Below, piece by piece: positions 9,175 to 18,613 of a stretch of DNA of 64,000 nucleotides (positions are counted from its first letter, which is position 1; the number at the start of each line of letters is the position of its first letter). The DNA comes from Desulfurococcales archaeon (lineage in GTDB: Archaea; Thermoproteota; Thermoprotei_A; Sulfolobales; Desulfurococcaceae): contig WAPN01000002.1 in NCBI GenBank assembly GCA_015520735.1, positions 1 through 64,000 on the forward strand, given 5' to 3'. The notes beneath the pieces were generated by a model, which saw nothing but the letters and a program-made list of their open reading frames with translations, was not told the DNA's origin and made no database searches. A program made the translations under genes and the position numbers.

Positions 9175-10052
9175 TGTCGGCGGGACTACGCGACATAGAG
9201 CTGAGGAGCAGGAAAACAGAGATACTCATAGTAGCAACTGTACTGATATTTTCGATACCATTGATACTCAGTTACAGCCTCCTAGTACTCTCGAGCTTCA
9301 GCAAAGAAATGGTGACAAACCTGAATCCGAGAGACTTCATACCGACGCTGAGGAACTGGATCCTCTTCTTCGAGGGAAGGACAGCAGTATTTGGAGGTAT
9401 AAGGGTCAATATATGTCATATCGTCCTCAACACGCTCATCGTAGCCCTAGGGGTCTCGTTCCTGGTAACACTCGTAGGAAGCATGACAGGCTACGCGGTG
9501 TCAAGGCTAAGGTTTAGTGGTAGGAAGAAGTTCATGGCGCTCCTCATGCTCCTCCACGCATTCCCTGGAAGCGTGATGGTCGTAGGCATTTATTTCCTAT
9601 ACCTAATGTTCCTGCCCTCATACCAGATGGTGAGACTATACAGTTTCTTCTTCGTGATAGTGGCCCGCGCAAGCCTCGAGGTACCTATGGCCACGTGGCT
9701 GATGAAGGGCTTCTTCGACATGATCCCATGGGAGGTCGAATGGGCCGCACTAGTAGATGGCGCTTCAAGGCTCAAGGTATGGAGGAAGATAATATTGCCG
9801 ATGGTAAAGCCCGGCGTCGCGGCGGTGATGCTTTTCGGCTTCCTAGCAGGCTGGATGGACATAATCTATGTTAGGACATTCCTAGTAGACCAGACACTAG
9901 CAACGTGGATAGAGTCCAATATCAACGCCGAGTATAGCTACCTACCACTCGTAGCAGCTGCTGGAACATTCTATCTCCTCCCAACAATAATCTTCTTCCT
10001 TCTCGCCCGGAGGCTCATCTTCACGATCAGCGCGACCGGAGTTAAGGGGTGA
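9174..10052 (+). CDS. Carbohydrate ABC transporter permease (MalG-type)
   Basis: 292 residues, about six membrane helices, with the EAA loop at about 185-205 (EVEWAALVDGASRLKVWRKIILPMV). The GTG start overlaps the stop of the upstream permease (TAGTG) and has GAGGTGAC upstream, so translation is probably coupled. It forms the second half of the importer channel. Confidence 0.92.
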   Translation: MSAGLRDIELRSRKTEILIVATVLIFSIPLILSYSLLVLSSFSKEMVTNLNPRDFIPTLRNWILFFEGRTAVFGGIRVNICHIVLNTLIVALGVSFLVTLVGSMTGYAVSRLRFSGRKKFMALLMLLHAFPGSVMVVGIYFLYLMFLPSYQMVRLYSFFFVIVARASLEVPMATWLMKGFFDMIPWEVEWAALVDGASRLKVWRKIILPMVKPGVAAVMLFGFLAGWMDIIYVRTFLVDQTLATWIESNINAEYSYLPLVAAAGTFYLLPTIIFFLLARRLIFTISATGVKG

Positions 10053-10059
10053 TCATACA

Positions 10060-11178
10060 ATGGTGGTCGTAAGACTGGTGAATGTGACCAAGGTGTTCAG
10101 GACAGGTGTCGTGGGCGTTAAGGACATTAATCTAACCGTGAACCATAAGGAGTTCATGGCCCTTCTGGGGCCAAGTGGGAGCGGTAAATCCACAACCCTC
10201 TACCTCATAGCGGGTATCTATAGGCCGAGCTCTGGCAAGATATTCTTTGATGACCGCGATGTGACTAACGTGCCACCAAAGGACAGGAACATAGGGCTCG
10301 TGTTCCAGAACTGGGCCCTTTATCCTCACATGAGGGTATACGACAACATCGCCTTTCCCCTCAGGATAAAGAGGCTTCCCGAGAACGAGATAAGAAAGAA
10401 GGTTTTAGAGACTGCTAGAATGCTTAGAATAGAGAAGCTCCTCAACAGGTATCCCTGGCAGCTTAGTGGTGGTCAGCAGCAAAGAGTAGCCATTGCTCGC
10501 GCCCTTGTGAAGGAGCCTGACGTACTATTGCTTGACGAGCCACTCTCCAACCTGGACGCCCAGTTGAGAATAAGTGTTAGAGCTGAGCTCAAGAGACTAC
10601 AGAAGAAACTAGGTATAACAACGATCTATGTTACCCACGACCAGGCTGAGGCTCTGGCTATGGCGGACAGAATAGCTGTGATCAACAACGGTAGGATCAT
10701 ACAGATCGGTGCCCCTGAGCAGGTCTATACGAAGCCAGCAACAGTATTTGTCGGAGGATTCCTGGGCAACCCACCTATGAACTTTGTAGAAGGAGAAATA
10801 ATTGAGGATAAGGGTAAACTCTACATAGTCATTGCAGGCCAGAAAATCATTTCCCCCACACACTATGAGCCAATAGTCAGGAGAAGAGGATTAAGGAAAG
10901 TTATAGTTGGGTTCCGTCCCGAGGACACGATGATACTGCCAGAATGCAGGGACAGAAATGAATGTGTTAAAGGGATGGTCTATGCCGTTGAGCCCATGGG
11001 GAGAGAATACATAGTTGTCGCCGACCTTGGCGGGGAACTAGTTAAAGCAATAGTGCCCAGAACACTCGTGCTGACCGACGATCAAGAGATATGTCTTTGC
11101 CCATCCCTTGCTAAGATAGTGTTATTTGATCCTAAGACTGAAAAGAGCCTCGAATCACTAGCTGCTGAGAAGGATTGA
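10060..11178 (+). CDS. Carbohydrate ABC transporter ATP-binding protein (MalK/MsmK-type)
   Basis: 372 residues. Walker A GPSGSGKST is at about 38-46, the ABC signature LSGGQQQR at about 134-141, Walker B VLLLDEPL at about 154-161, the switch His in VTHDQ at about 191, and a C-terminal TOBE-like regulatory domain from about 240. It hydrolyses ATP to drive sugar uptake through the two permeases. The ATG start follows AAGGGGTGATC and lies 7 bases after the previous stop, closing the four-gene operon. Confidence 0.95.
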   Translation: MVVVRLVNVTKVFRTGVVGVKDINLTVNHKEFMALLGPSGSGKSTTLYLIAGIYRPSSGKIFFDDRDVTNVPPKDRNIGLVFQNWALYPHMRVYDNIAFPLRIKRLPENEIRKKVLETARMLRIEKLLNRYPWQLSGGQQQRVAIARALVKEPDVLLLDEPLSNLDAQLRISVRAELKRLQKKLGITTIYVTHDQAEALAMADRIAVINNGRIIQIGAPEQVYTKPATVFVGGFLGNPPMNFVEGEIIEDKGKLYIVIAGQKIISPTHYEPIVRRRGLRKVIVGFRPEDTMILPECRDRNECVKGMVYAVEPMGREYIVVADLGGELVKAIVPRTLVLTDDQEICLCPSLAKIVLFDPKTEKSLESLAAEKD

Positions 11179-11183
11179 GGTAA

Positions 11184-11522
11184 TTACTTCTTATAGCCAT
11201 ACCCTATTCTAGCCCATATCCTCTCGAACAAGTAGTACGCCGGTATTTTTACCAGGACTTCTAGTGCACCAAATTTAAGTCCTAGAACAGGATTTCCCGT
11301 CAACACCCATATAATCAGTGGAGATATTATAAATGACTGATAGAATCTGTATGATACTGCTTTGATAAGGCTGCGCTTGCTGTTCTCACGTGGTTTTGCA
11401 ACAATTCTCATGCTATCATCGCTGTTTACAGTCCTTAACTCCAAGCCTATTTTCTCCGCGTAGCGCCAGAGTTTTTCTATTTTTTCTCTTGAGCTGTTCT
11501 CGATAACTATTGTTATGGTCAT
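11184..11522 (-). CDS. DUF2061-like small membrane protein
   Basis: 112 residues. Residues 1-50 form a basic alpha/beta domain not typical of the family. Residues 50-112 match DUF2061: a KAVSYRFYQSFIISPLIIWVLTGN-like first helix, a second helix with GLKFGALEVLVKIPAYYLFERIW and a basic tail. The function of DUF2061 is unknown. Start ATG has AAGGGGC upstream on the coding strand. It ends 5 bases from the end of the ABC ATPase gene (convergent). Longer than ordinary DUF2061 proteins because of the N-terminal domain. Confidence 0.7.
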   Translation of the reverse strand: MTITIVIENSSREKIEKLWRYAEKIGLELRTVNSDDSMRIVAKPRENSKRSLIKAVSYRFYQSFIISPLIIWVLTGNPVLGLKFGALEVLVKIPAYYLFERIWARIGYGYKK

Positions 11523-11656
11523 TTCTTGCCCCTTTAATTATTTTTAATTAATAGCCTCTTAATTAAACTTAATTAAAAAACCATATAAAAACATAGTGTT
11601 CCTAGTATTACAAGTACAAACAATACATTATCCTTTATAACACCGAGGAATAGGCT

Positions 11657-12603
11657 ATGATTAGAAGAAAAGGTGTATTAATGATAGGAGGTAAAATTAC
11701 ACTCTACATATTATCGGCGAGAGCGATCTTGGCCGCGGTAGCCATAAGCTTATTTGCTTACAACGCATAACTAGGAACATACATAAATAAAACCAGTAAT
11801 AATATAGCCTCAACGACCAACAACAGTGAAACCTCACTGACCGGCACGAGCACTGAATTGACTGAATTGTCAGGATCCTGGCATGGAAGTTATAGTAGTA
11901 GGTTCGGGAGCGATGAATGAATGTTTACATTAACAAAAATTACAGGAATCATTACATAGGAGAACTAATAACAAATGGTCCATACTCAACACAGGGACAA
12001 AAGGTCCCAATAACAGTTCTTGTTTCAGGCGAGACAATACTCATCTATATACCGGCTCTCGAGATGAATATTACCGGGAGAATAGTTAACGGTGAGCTTC
12101 AGGGTACATGGGGCTTCTCCAATGGCGAAGACCATGGTGGATGAAGAGGAATAAGAGGTGCCACAGTAATAGCGGATACAAAGACAACTACAACCACTGA
12201 TTACACATCAAAGGAGACCAGGACAAACACGTCTAATCTCTTCAATAACGCAAAAGAAATTAACCCACCTGATCGCGAACCATATAATAAAATCGTAATA
12301 GATACGAAAAATGTATTGACGAAGATATTTGGAGGAGCAAAATTAGCCCATATGGTTTCAAGCAGTGGCGGTAAGATGTATATCGAGTACATTGTCAAGA
12401 CCGAAATAGTTCCTGGGAACTATAGCCTAGATAAAATGAGCTCAATGTACACAGAAATGGGCTACACAGTAACAATGAAAACTAATACGAACGATGAATT
12501 CGTGATCGTGCTCACATTTATGTACGAGGACAGGACAACGTATATCACAATAGCAGGTAAAATCTACCACCAGACTGTATCTTTACTAATAAACTATACA
12601 TGA
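11657..12603 (+). pseudogene. Disrupted secreted protein gene (two stops and one frameshift)
   Basis: Conceptual translation starts at ATG 11657 with a basic N-terminus and a hydrophobic segment, then hits TAA at 11768-11770. The same frame continues with Asn/Ser/Thr-rich linker to SGSWHGSYSS at about 11870-11900. A shift to another frame near 11912 continues with a beta domain (YIGELITNGPYSTQGQ... LQGTWGFSNGEDHGG), which stops at TGA 12142-12144, where a Trp codon TGG would be expected. The same frame then runs on through a Thr-rich linker and a second alpha/beta domain to TGA at 12601-12603. The parts read as one secreted two-domain protein of about 315 codons, so three lesions make it a probable pseudogene. 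Sequencing error is the alternative. Confidence 0.7.
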
Positions 12604-12678
12604 GATTAAAGCCATGAGTATCATGTGTCCCGCTACCAAAATATTTTGTTTTAGCTCTCTTCTACCATGAGAAAATTA

Positions 12679-13167
12679 TTAGATCTTCAATCCCACCCTG
12701 TACTCCTTACCCCTATATCTTACTATAAAGCCTCCTGGCACCTCCTCGATCTCGACCAGCTTTTCAACGCCTCCGACGCTGATTCTTAATTTTGCTCTAA
12801 ACGCTAATCCTGCAACGTATAATATATTCTCTAGGCCTGGGAGTTCCCTGAATACATCGATCTTTTCTAGTTTCTTCCTCTTGTACTCGAGGAAGCCGAG
12901 TACTGCTGCTGTAAGAACACTTATTTCTTCGGGAGAAAGGCCCGGTGGCAAGGCGAGTTTTTCTTCCACTGACTTAGCTTCATGGGGTTTCCTGACCTTC
13001 TCTCTAGTCTCTGGAACTATCTTTACTGGTTTGACCCTCTTATAGAATAGAGGCTTAAAGCCGGCCATTATGGCTGCAAGTATGCTTAGTATTATGAATA
13101 CTACCGTTACCCCTATCACTGTGATCTTTAGGCCTTCAAGCACTTCTGTTAAGATGGTGAGGATCAT
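12679..13167 (-). CDS. oadG: Na+-pumping decarboxylase gamma-like subunit (OadG family)
   Basis: 162 residues. One N-terminal membrane helix (about 12-35, ITVIGVTVVFIILSILAAIMAGF) followed by a charged linker and a soluble C-terminal domain with PEEISVLTAAVLGFLEYKRKK. This matches the plan of OadG/MmdC proteins, which join the beta subunit in the membrane to the carboxyltransferase. The C-terminal domain from about 95 on is more elaborate than in minimal gamma subunits. It begins 6 bases after the beta-subunit gene, so the two form an operon. The alpha subunit lies 1.5 kb further on the same strand. Confidence 0.8.
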   Translation of the reverse strand: MILTILTEVLEGLKITVIGVTVVFIILSILAAIMAGFKPLFYKRVKPVKIVPETREKVRKPHEAKSVEEKLALPPGLSPEEISVLTAAVLGFLEYKRKKLEKIDVFRELPGLENILYVAGLAFRAKLRISVGGVEKLVEIEEVPGGFIVRYRGKEYRVGLKI

Positions 13168-13173
13168 CCTTTA

Positions 13174-14301
13174 TCACCCTCCTAGAAGGCTCAAGAATAC
13201 ACCTGCGACAACCGCTGTTCCTATGACTCCGGCCACATTGGGGCCCATTGCATGCATTAGTATGTGGTTCTCGGGATCCTCTTCTAGTGCTAGTCTCTGT
13301 ACTACTCTCGCGCTCATTGGGACGGCAGATACTCCAGCGGCACCAATCATCGGGTTAATCTTCTCTCTGATAAATAGGTTCATGAGCTTAGCGAACAGTA
13401 CTCCTCCGGCAGTAGCCGATGCAAAAGCAACTATTCCTAGGCCCAAAACCATGAGTGTTTTAGGTGTTAGGAACGTTTGAGCTTGCATTGTGCTTCCGAC
13501 GCCTATGCCCAGGAATATCGTAACTATGTTCATGAGTTCTTCGCTGGCCGCTTTCCTAAGCCTTTCAACAACTCCTGATTCTCTAAATAGATTACCTATC
13601 ATTATCATCCCTATTAGTGGAGCTGCGCTCGGTACTAGGAGACCGACAACTATCATTGTGACAATCGGAAATAATATCTTCTCTTTCTTCGATACCGGGC
13701 GTAGCTGCTTCATCCTAATCATTCTCTCCTTCTTTGTGGTCAGGAGCTTGATGACGGGCGGCTGGATCAATGGGACAAGGCTCATGTAGCTGTAGGCAGC
13801 CACCGCCGTCGCTGCGAGAAGATGTGGCGCAAGCTTGATCGTTAGATATATTGTTGTAGGACCATCTGCTCCACCAATGATACCTATGCTGGCGGCCTCC
13901 TTGACATTAAACCCCAACAGCAGTGCAAGCAGCATCGCCACGAAGACTCCTATTTGTGCGGCGGCGCCGAGCAAGAGGCTCTTCGGATTAGCTATGAGGG
14001 GGCCGAAATCAATCATTGCGCCTAGGCCCAAGAATATGAGGAGCGGTACGACCTCGGTGTCTATGAGATAGTGCTTCACGAGGTACAGGAACCCTGTCGG
14101 GGGCTGCGTGAGTCCTGTTAGGGGCAGGTTTACCAGAACGGCTGTGATGCCTATCGGCAGGAGTATAAGTGGTTCATAATTCTTCTTCACCGCAAGATAT
14201 ACTAGGCCAAGGCCTATCAGGATCATCACTATATTTCCGACTGTTATGTGTAGTATACCAATATTCTGTGCTAGTGCTGTGAAGACATCCACATCGATCA
14301 C
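13174..14301 (-). CDS. oadB: Na+-transporting decarboxylase beta subunit (OadB/MmdB family)
   Basis: 375 residues with about nine to ten membrane helices. The family hallmark [20 protein letters not shown] (about 138-157) and the C-terminal [26 protein letters not shown] segment are present. In bacterial homologues this subunit decarboxylates carboxybiotin and exports Na+. The start is GTG at 14301, and a TATA-like AATATATT sits about 30 bases upstream, so the mRNA is probably nearly leaderless. Followed at 6 bases by the gamma gene. Confidence 0.92.
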   Translation of the reverse strand: MIDVDVFTALAQNIGILHITVGNIVMILIGLGLVYLAVKKNYEPLILLPIGITAVLVNLPLTGLTQPPTGFLYLVKHYLIDTEVVPLLIFLGLGAMIDFGPLIANPKSLLLGAAAQIGVFVAMLLALLLGFNVKEAASIGIIGGADGPTTIYLTIKLAPHLLAATAVAAYSYMSLVPLIQPPVIKLLTTKKERMIRMKQLRPVSKKEKILFPIVTMIVVGLLVPSAAPLIGMIMIGNLFRESGVVERLRKAASEELMNIVTIFLGIGVGSTMQAQTFLTPKTLMVLGLGIVAFASATAGGVLFAKLMNLFIREKINPMIGAAGVSAVPMSARVVQRLALEEDPENHILMHAMGPNVAGVIGTAVVAGVFLSLLGG

Positions 14302-14325
14302 CGTCCAATGACGTGTTGAACATTA

Positions 14326-14337
14326 ATTGAATATATT
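14326..14337 (-). promoter_or_regulatory. Putative TATA box of the oadB-oadG operon
   Basis: The coding-strand sequence AATATATTCAAT is centred about 31 bases upstream of the GTG start of the beta subunit. With the usual archaeal TATA-to-start-site distance, transcription would begin within a few bases of the start codon. No ribosome-binding site is seen, which agrees with a leaderless message. Confidence 0.5.
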
Positions 14338-14436
14338 ACGGAGAAATTAAAGCTTTGAGTTAAATCGGATCACAAATAGTTTTATCGTGGTCAAAACACA
14401 TTCTTCAAACTGGGAGACGGCGCTGGTGATCTGCTT

Positions 14437-15714
14437 ATGTTCGACCCAAAAGAAATAAGGAAGGATTTCCCCATTCTAGAAAGAAGAATACATGGTAGGC
14501 CGCTGATCTACTTCGACAACACGGCCACGACGCAGAAGCCACGCCAGGTCATAGAGGCCATAGTTGACTTCTATACTAAACACTATGCGAACGTGCATCG
14601 AGGCCTCCACACGCTGAGCCAGGAGGCTAGCCAGCTGTACGAGGAGGCCCATGAGGTTCTCGCCAAGTTCATCAATGCTTATTCATGGGAGGAAGTAGTA
14701 TTCTGTAGCAATACAACAGACGCAATAAACATTATCGCTTACGGGTGGGGCCTTAAGCATCTCCGTGAGGGAGACGAGATAGTAATAACGGTAATGGATC
14801 ACCACAGCAACATGCTTCCATGGAGGAACGTGGCAAAGCTAACCGGTGCGAAGATAAAGTATGTGGACATAACCGATGAGGGTTACCTAGACTACGAGGA
14901 CCTCGAGAAAAAGATAACGGAGAAAACAAAGGTAATGGCTTTCCCCGTCATGAGCAATGTCCTTGGAACGATAAATGATGTTAAGAGAATCGTCAAGCTA
15001 GCCCATAGTGTCGGAGCAATAGTTGTAGCGGATGGTGCTCAGAGCGTTCCCCACATGCCAACTGATGTTAGGGAGATGAATGTGGATTTCCTAGCATTCA
15101 GCGGACATAAGATGCTAGGACCAACAGGGACGGGTGTCCTCTGGGGTAGAATGGATATTCTCGAGGACATGATGCCCTTCAAGGTAGGAGGAGACACGAT
15201 CAAGGATGTTACACTGGATAACGTGATATGGCACGACCTTCCATGGAGGTTCGAGGCAGGAACACCCAACATTGCTGGCGGTATAGGGCTCGCGGCAGCT
15301 GCCAAGTACTTGATGAGGCTTGGGATGGAGAATGTTAGGGCTCACGAGAAAGAGCTCGTAGCATACACACTCAAACGATTCGAGGAGCTCGGAGACGAGG
15401 TACTGCTGAATGGGCCAAGGAACCCAGAGCACCGCGGCGGAGTAATAAGCTTTAATGTCAAGGATCTACATCACCACGTCGTGGGGCAGGCTCTCGACTT
15501 GTTCGGCATAGCTGTTAGGACTGGTATGCACTGCGCTCACCCGCTACACTATAGGCTCGGGCTGAAAGGCACAGTTAGGGCGAGCTACTATATCTACAAT
15601 ACCAAGGAGGAGATCGATATATTCATCGACGCATTAAAGGAGATCATCAAGATGAGGCCCAGCCTGAAGAAGATGGAAGAGGGGATGACCGACCTAATAT
15701 GTACCGGGACATAA
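14437..15714 (+). CDS. sufS: SufS-type cysteine desulfurase
   Basis: 425 residues, class-V PLP aminotransferase fold. Visible motifs: DNTATTQKP (25-33), MDHHSNMLPW, ADGAQSVPH (PLP-binding Asp and Gln), the Schiff-base lysine in FSGHKMLG (about K225) and the sulfur-accepting Cys in RTGMHCAHPL (about C366). It should liberate sulfur from cysteine as persulfide for Fe-S cluster assembly. It lies alone between the decarboxylase genes on the opposite strand; no sufBC genes adjoin it. GGTGAT lies 6 bases before the ATG start. A T-run follows the stop codon. Confidence 0.93.
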   Translation: MFDPKEIRKDFPILERRIHGRPLIYFDNTATTQKPRQVIEAIVDFYTKHYANVHRGLHTLSQEASQLYEEAHEVLAKFINAYSWEEVVFCSNTTDAINIIAYGWGLKHLREGDEIVITVMDHHSNMLPWRNVAKLTGAKIKYVDITDEGYLDYEDLEKKITEKTKVMAFPVMSNVLGTINDVKRIVKLAHSVGAIVVADGAQSVPHMPTDVREMNVDFLAFSGHKMLGPTGTGVLWGRMDILEDMMPFKVGGDTIKDVTLDNVIWHDLPWRFEAGTPNIAGGIGLAAAAKYLMRLGMENVRAHEKELVAYTLKRFEELGDEVLLNGPRNPEHRGGVISFNVKDLHHHVVGQALDLFGIAVRTGMHCAHPLHYRLGLKGTVRASYYIYNTKEEIDIFIDALKEIIKMRPSLKKMEEGMTDLICTGT

Positions 15715-15753
15715 AGTTTTTCACATCTAAAAACCATGAAGAGTCACAGGCTC

Positions 15754-17502
15754 TTACTCGGGCTTGATATATAGTATCGGCTGGCCAGACTCTAGGTTTT
15801 CTCCCTCCTTAGCCGTAATGGCTGATACCACGCCATCAGTAGGGGCGAGTATGTCTGTCTCCATCTTCATCGACTCGAGGACTGCCACTTTCTGGCCCTT
15901 CTTGACCTTGTCTCCAGGCCTAACAAGGATCTTCAATACTTTGCCAGCCATGGGCGATGATACTGGTTCTCCCTCGGGCTTACCCGCCGTAGTTCTCGTC
16001 TTTTCTTCCGCCTTGAGAAGCTGAGCCTGGATTGTAGGCTGTACTAGTGGTAGACTGGTCTTCACAGTCTCGAGCTCGACACCCTCTACGCCAACCCTGT
16101 ATTCTTTCCCGTTGATTACCACTGCTATTACTTTGCCGTAAAGCCTGGGTTTCTCGGGCACTTCTATCTTGCCCTGTTTACGTAGCTCGAAGAATTCTTT
16201 CGCCACCTCTGGAAATAGACAATATGTCAGTATGTCTTCTTCCTTCTCGAGGTAGCCATGGGTCTCGACCCACTCTCTGCACTTGTCCAGCATCGGCTCG
16301 AGTAGATCGGCCGGCCTAACCGTGATCGGCTCCTCGTCCCCCAGTATTAGCTTCTTTATCTCGGGCTTTATCGGAGCTGGAGGGCGGCCATAGAGTCCTT
16401 TAACGTACTTCTTGGTCTCCTCCGGGATAACCTTGTATCTCCCCATTAACACGTTAAGGACTGCTTGCGTACCTACTATCTGGCTCAGTGGAGTAACTAG
16501 TGGTGGCCATCCAAGCTCCTCCCTGACCCTTGGCACCTCCTCTAGAACCTTGTCGAACTTGTCGAGGGCATTCTGTTCCCTGAGCTGTGCTATCAAGTTG
16601 CTGAACATCCCGCCTGGGATCTGGTGGATTATCACGTCTGGGTTGGGCAGGAGTATTCTTGGGTTTAGGAGGTGGCTATAGTTCTTCTCGATTACTTCTT
16701 TGAGGTATTTCGATATTTTGTTTATGACCTTCATGTTAATGCTGGGCTTATGCTCTGGGGGCAGCGCATAGTAGACTGACTGTATTCCAGGCTGGGCCGT
16801 GCCGAATGCAAGGGGGCTTATCGCCGTATCTATAAAGTCTGCCCCTGCCTTCACGCTCATAAGATAAGTTGCTACCGCCAGTCCTCCAGTGGCGTGTGTG
16901 TGGACGTTTACGGGTACTTTAAATCTCTTCTTAAGCTCGCTGACAAGCTCATAGGCTACATGGGGCTCTAGTATCCCGGCCATGTCCTTGATCGTAATCA
17001 TGTCTACTTCTAGGCTCAGGAGCTCCTCGGCCAGCCGGATATAGTAGTCTACATTGTGGACGGGGCTTATAGTGTAGCACATAGCTCCTTGCACGAGGGC
17101 TCCCACCTTTTTCGCGGTCTTTATGCTGGCCCTCATGTTACGTACATCGTTTAGGGCGTCGAAGACCCTGAATATATCTATACCGTTCTTGTAGGCCAGC
17201 TCAACAAATTTCACCACCACATCGTCCGGGTAATGTTTGTAGCCTACCAGGTTCTGGCCTCTTAGAAGCATTTGTAGCTTGGTGCGCTTGACACGCTCAC
17301 GTATAAGCCTGAGCCTTAGCCATGGATCCTCCTTTAGGAAGCGGAGGGGTGCATCAAATGTTGCTCCTCCCCATACCTCAAGGCTATAGAAGCCAGCGTC
17401 ATCGATCATCTCTGCTATGGGTAGTAGATCACGAGTCCTGAACCTGGTAGCAAGAAGCGATTGATGAGCATCACGCATTGTAGTATCTATGATCATAACC
17501 AA
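15754..17502 (-). CDS. oadA: Biotin-dependent decarboxylase/carboxylase alpha subunit (carboxyltransferase plus biotin carrier)
   Basis: 582 residues. An HMGL-like carboxyltransferase TIM barrel (about 1-290; IIDTTMRDAHQSLLATR, metal motif NVHTHATGG at about 199) is followed by the conserved carboxylase domain, a short linker and a C-terminal biotinyl domain with the biotin-accepting Lys in ESMKME (about K546). With the beta and gamma subunits encoded nearby this would form an oxaloacetate-type Na+-pumping decarboxylase. It could also serve as pyruvate carboxylase subunit B; the beta and gamma genes favour the pump. Start is TTG at 17502 or ATG at 17496; GGGGATGA upstream spaces better with TTG. 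Confidence 0.9.
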   Translation of the reverse strand: MVMIIDTTMRDAHQSLLATRFRTRDLLPIAEMIDDAGFYSLEVWGGATFDAPLRFLKEDPWLRLRLIRERVKRTKLQMLLRGQNLVGYKHYPDDVVVKFVELAYKNGIDIFRVFDALNDVRNMRASIKTAKKVGALVQGAMCYTISPVHNVDYYIRLAEELLSLEVDMITIKDMAGILEPHVAYELVSELKKRFKVPVNVHTHATGGLAVATYLMSVKAGADFIDTAISPLAFGTAQPGIQSVYYALPPEHKPSINMKVINKISKYLKEVIEKNYSHLLNPRILLPNPDVIIHQIPGGMFSNLIAQLREQNALDKFDKVLEEVPRVREELGWPPLVTPLSQIVGTQAVLNVLMGRYKVIPEETKKYVKGLYGRPPAPIKPEIKKLILGDEEPITVRPADLLEPMLDKCREWVETHGYLEKEEDILTYCLFPEVAKEFFELRKQGKIEVPEKPRLYGKVIAVVINGKEYRVGVEGVELETVKTSLPLVQPTIQAQLLKAEEKTRTTAGKPEGEPVSSPMAGKVLKILVRPGDKVKKGQKVAVLESMKMETDILAPTDGVVSAITAKEGENLESGQPILYIKPE

Positions 17503-17680
17503 TACTATTTCATCCCCATAACCCTGTTATCAATGAAGCACGTTATTCAACATAATACTCTAAGGATTATATAATTTATTAATTGAATACATTTACCTCT
17601 CTACGAGACTATAGGTTTATTTTGGCTTTGATACAGAGGAATAGTCATACTCTTCACCTATGTATAGGGTGCAAAAAGAT

Positions 17681-18469
17681 ATGCATATTAGAGGCTTTAC
17701 AGTAGCTGTTATTGCGTTCTTAGCATTAATACTGTTATCAATAGGTACAGCCGCGTCAAGCCCACCCGTATGGGCTAAGCCTGGCGCCTTCATAGAGTAC
17801 AGACTCACAGGTATCATAGAAGCAAATCCTCCAACGAAAGATCTACCTCCACGCTACTCTGCATATAGTATTGTCAAATTTGAGATCATAAGCTTCAATA
17901 ATACGATGGCTGAGGGAAGATTCTCCGTACTAGAGAACAATGATACTCTTCACATATTCAAGTCATTCATGGGCTACGAAGGAATGGAGACGAATGGATA
18001 CATTAGATGGGATGAAAATTTCACAATAAGATTCCCGCCCCTCTATCTCTCCCCCTCAAAGCTCCCGAAGAACGGGCATGTTCATTTACAGCGCATAATC
18101 ACTGGTAACACATCAGTTACACTACAGGTCAATGATGCATGGTACGATACAAGTACAGGTGTGCTATTGAAAGCCAATTATATAATAGACACAAATGTGA
18201 CCGGGGGAGAACAAAATGGTAGATACTTTACACATATTATATTTGAACTCGTTGGCAGCAATTTCGTTCCCGGACACATAAAGAACTATACGGTAACAGC
18301 CACCACTTCAACGACCACATCCAGCCAGGCCGAAACCTCTCCAGAGCTCGTGACTACGAGTGGCTCTCATAATAATACCGTATACTACCTTATCGTGGGA
18401 TTCCTTGGACTGGGAGTTATAGGTCTCATAGTTTACTATGCTAGAGAAGGACATGGGAAGAAGAAATAA
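17681..18469 (+). CDS. Secreted/membrane-anchored protein of unknown function
   Basis: About 262 residues from ATG 17681. Signal peptide (MHIRGFTVAVIAFLALILL...), a beta-rich extracellular domain of about 185 residues with several Asn-X-Ser/Thr glycosylation sites, a short Thr/Ser linker (about 205-230), a C-terminal membrane helix and a KKK end. I do not recognise the domain. I chose ATG 17681 because GGGTG lies 9 bases upstream and the signal peptide begins there. ATG 17660 is also in frame. It has the same plan as the surface proteins at 1-5.6 kb but a shorter stalk. Confidence 0.7.
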   Translation: MHIRGFTVAVIAFLALILLSIGTAASSPPVWAKPGAFIEYRLTGIIEANPPTKDLPPRYSAYSIVKFEIISFNNTMAEGRFSVLENNDTLHIFKSFMGYEGMETNGYIRWDENFTIRFPPLYLSPSKLPKNGHVHLQRIITGNTSVTLQVNDAWYDTSTGVLLKANYIIDTNVTGGEQNGRYFTHIIFELVGSNFVPGHIKNYTVTATTSTTTSSQAETSPELVTTSGSHNNTVYYLIVGFLGLGVIGLIVYYAREGHGKKK

Positions 18470-18613
18470 CGTCGGGCTACAACACATCATCAAATATTTA
18501 GATCTAAGGGTTTTTATTCTATGATTACAATGTAATAATACATGAAACAACATTATCGCAGCATTATCAGAATAAATACAGAATGCATACATCAATCGTA
18601 TGGGTGCCTAACC

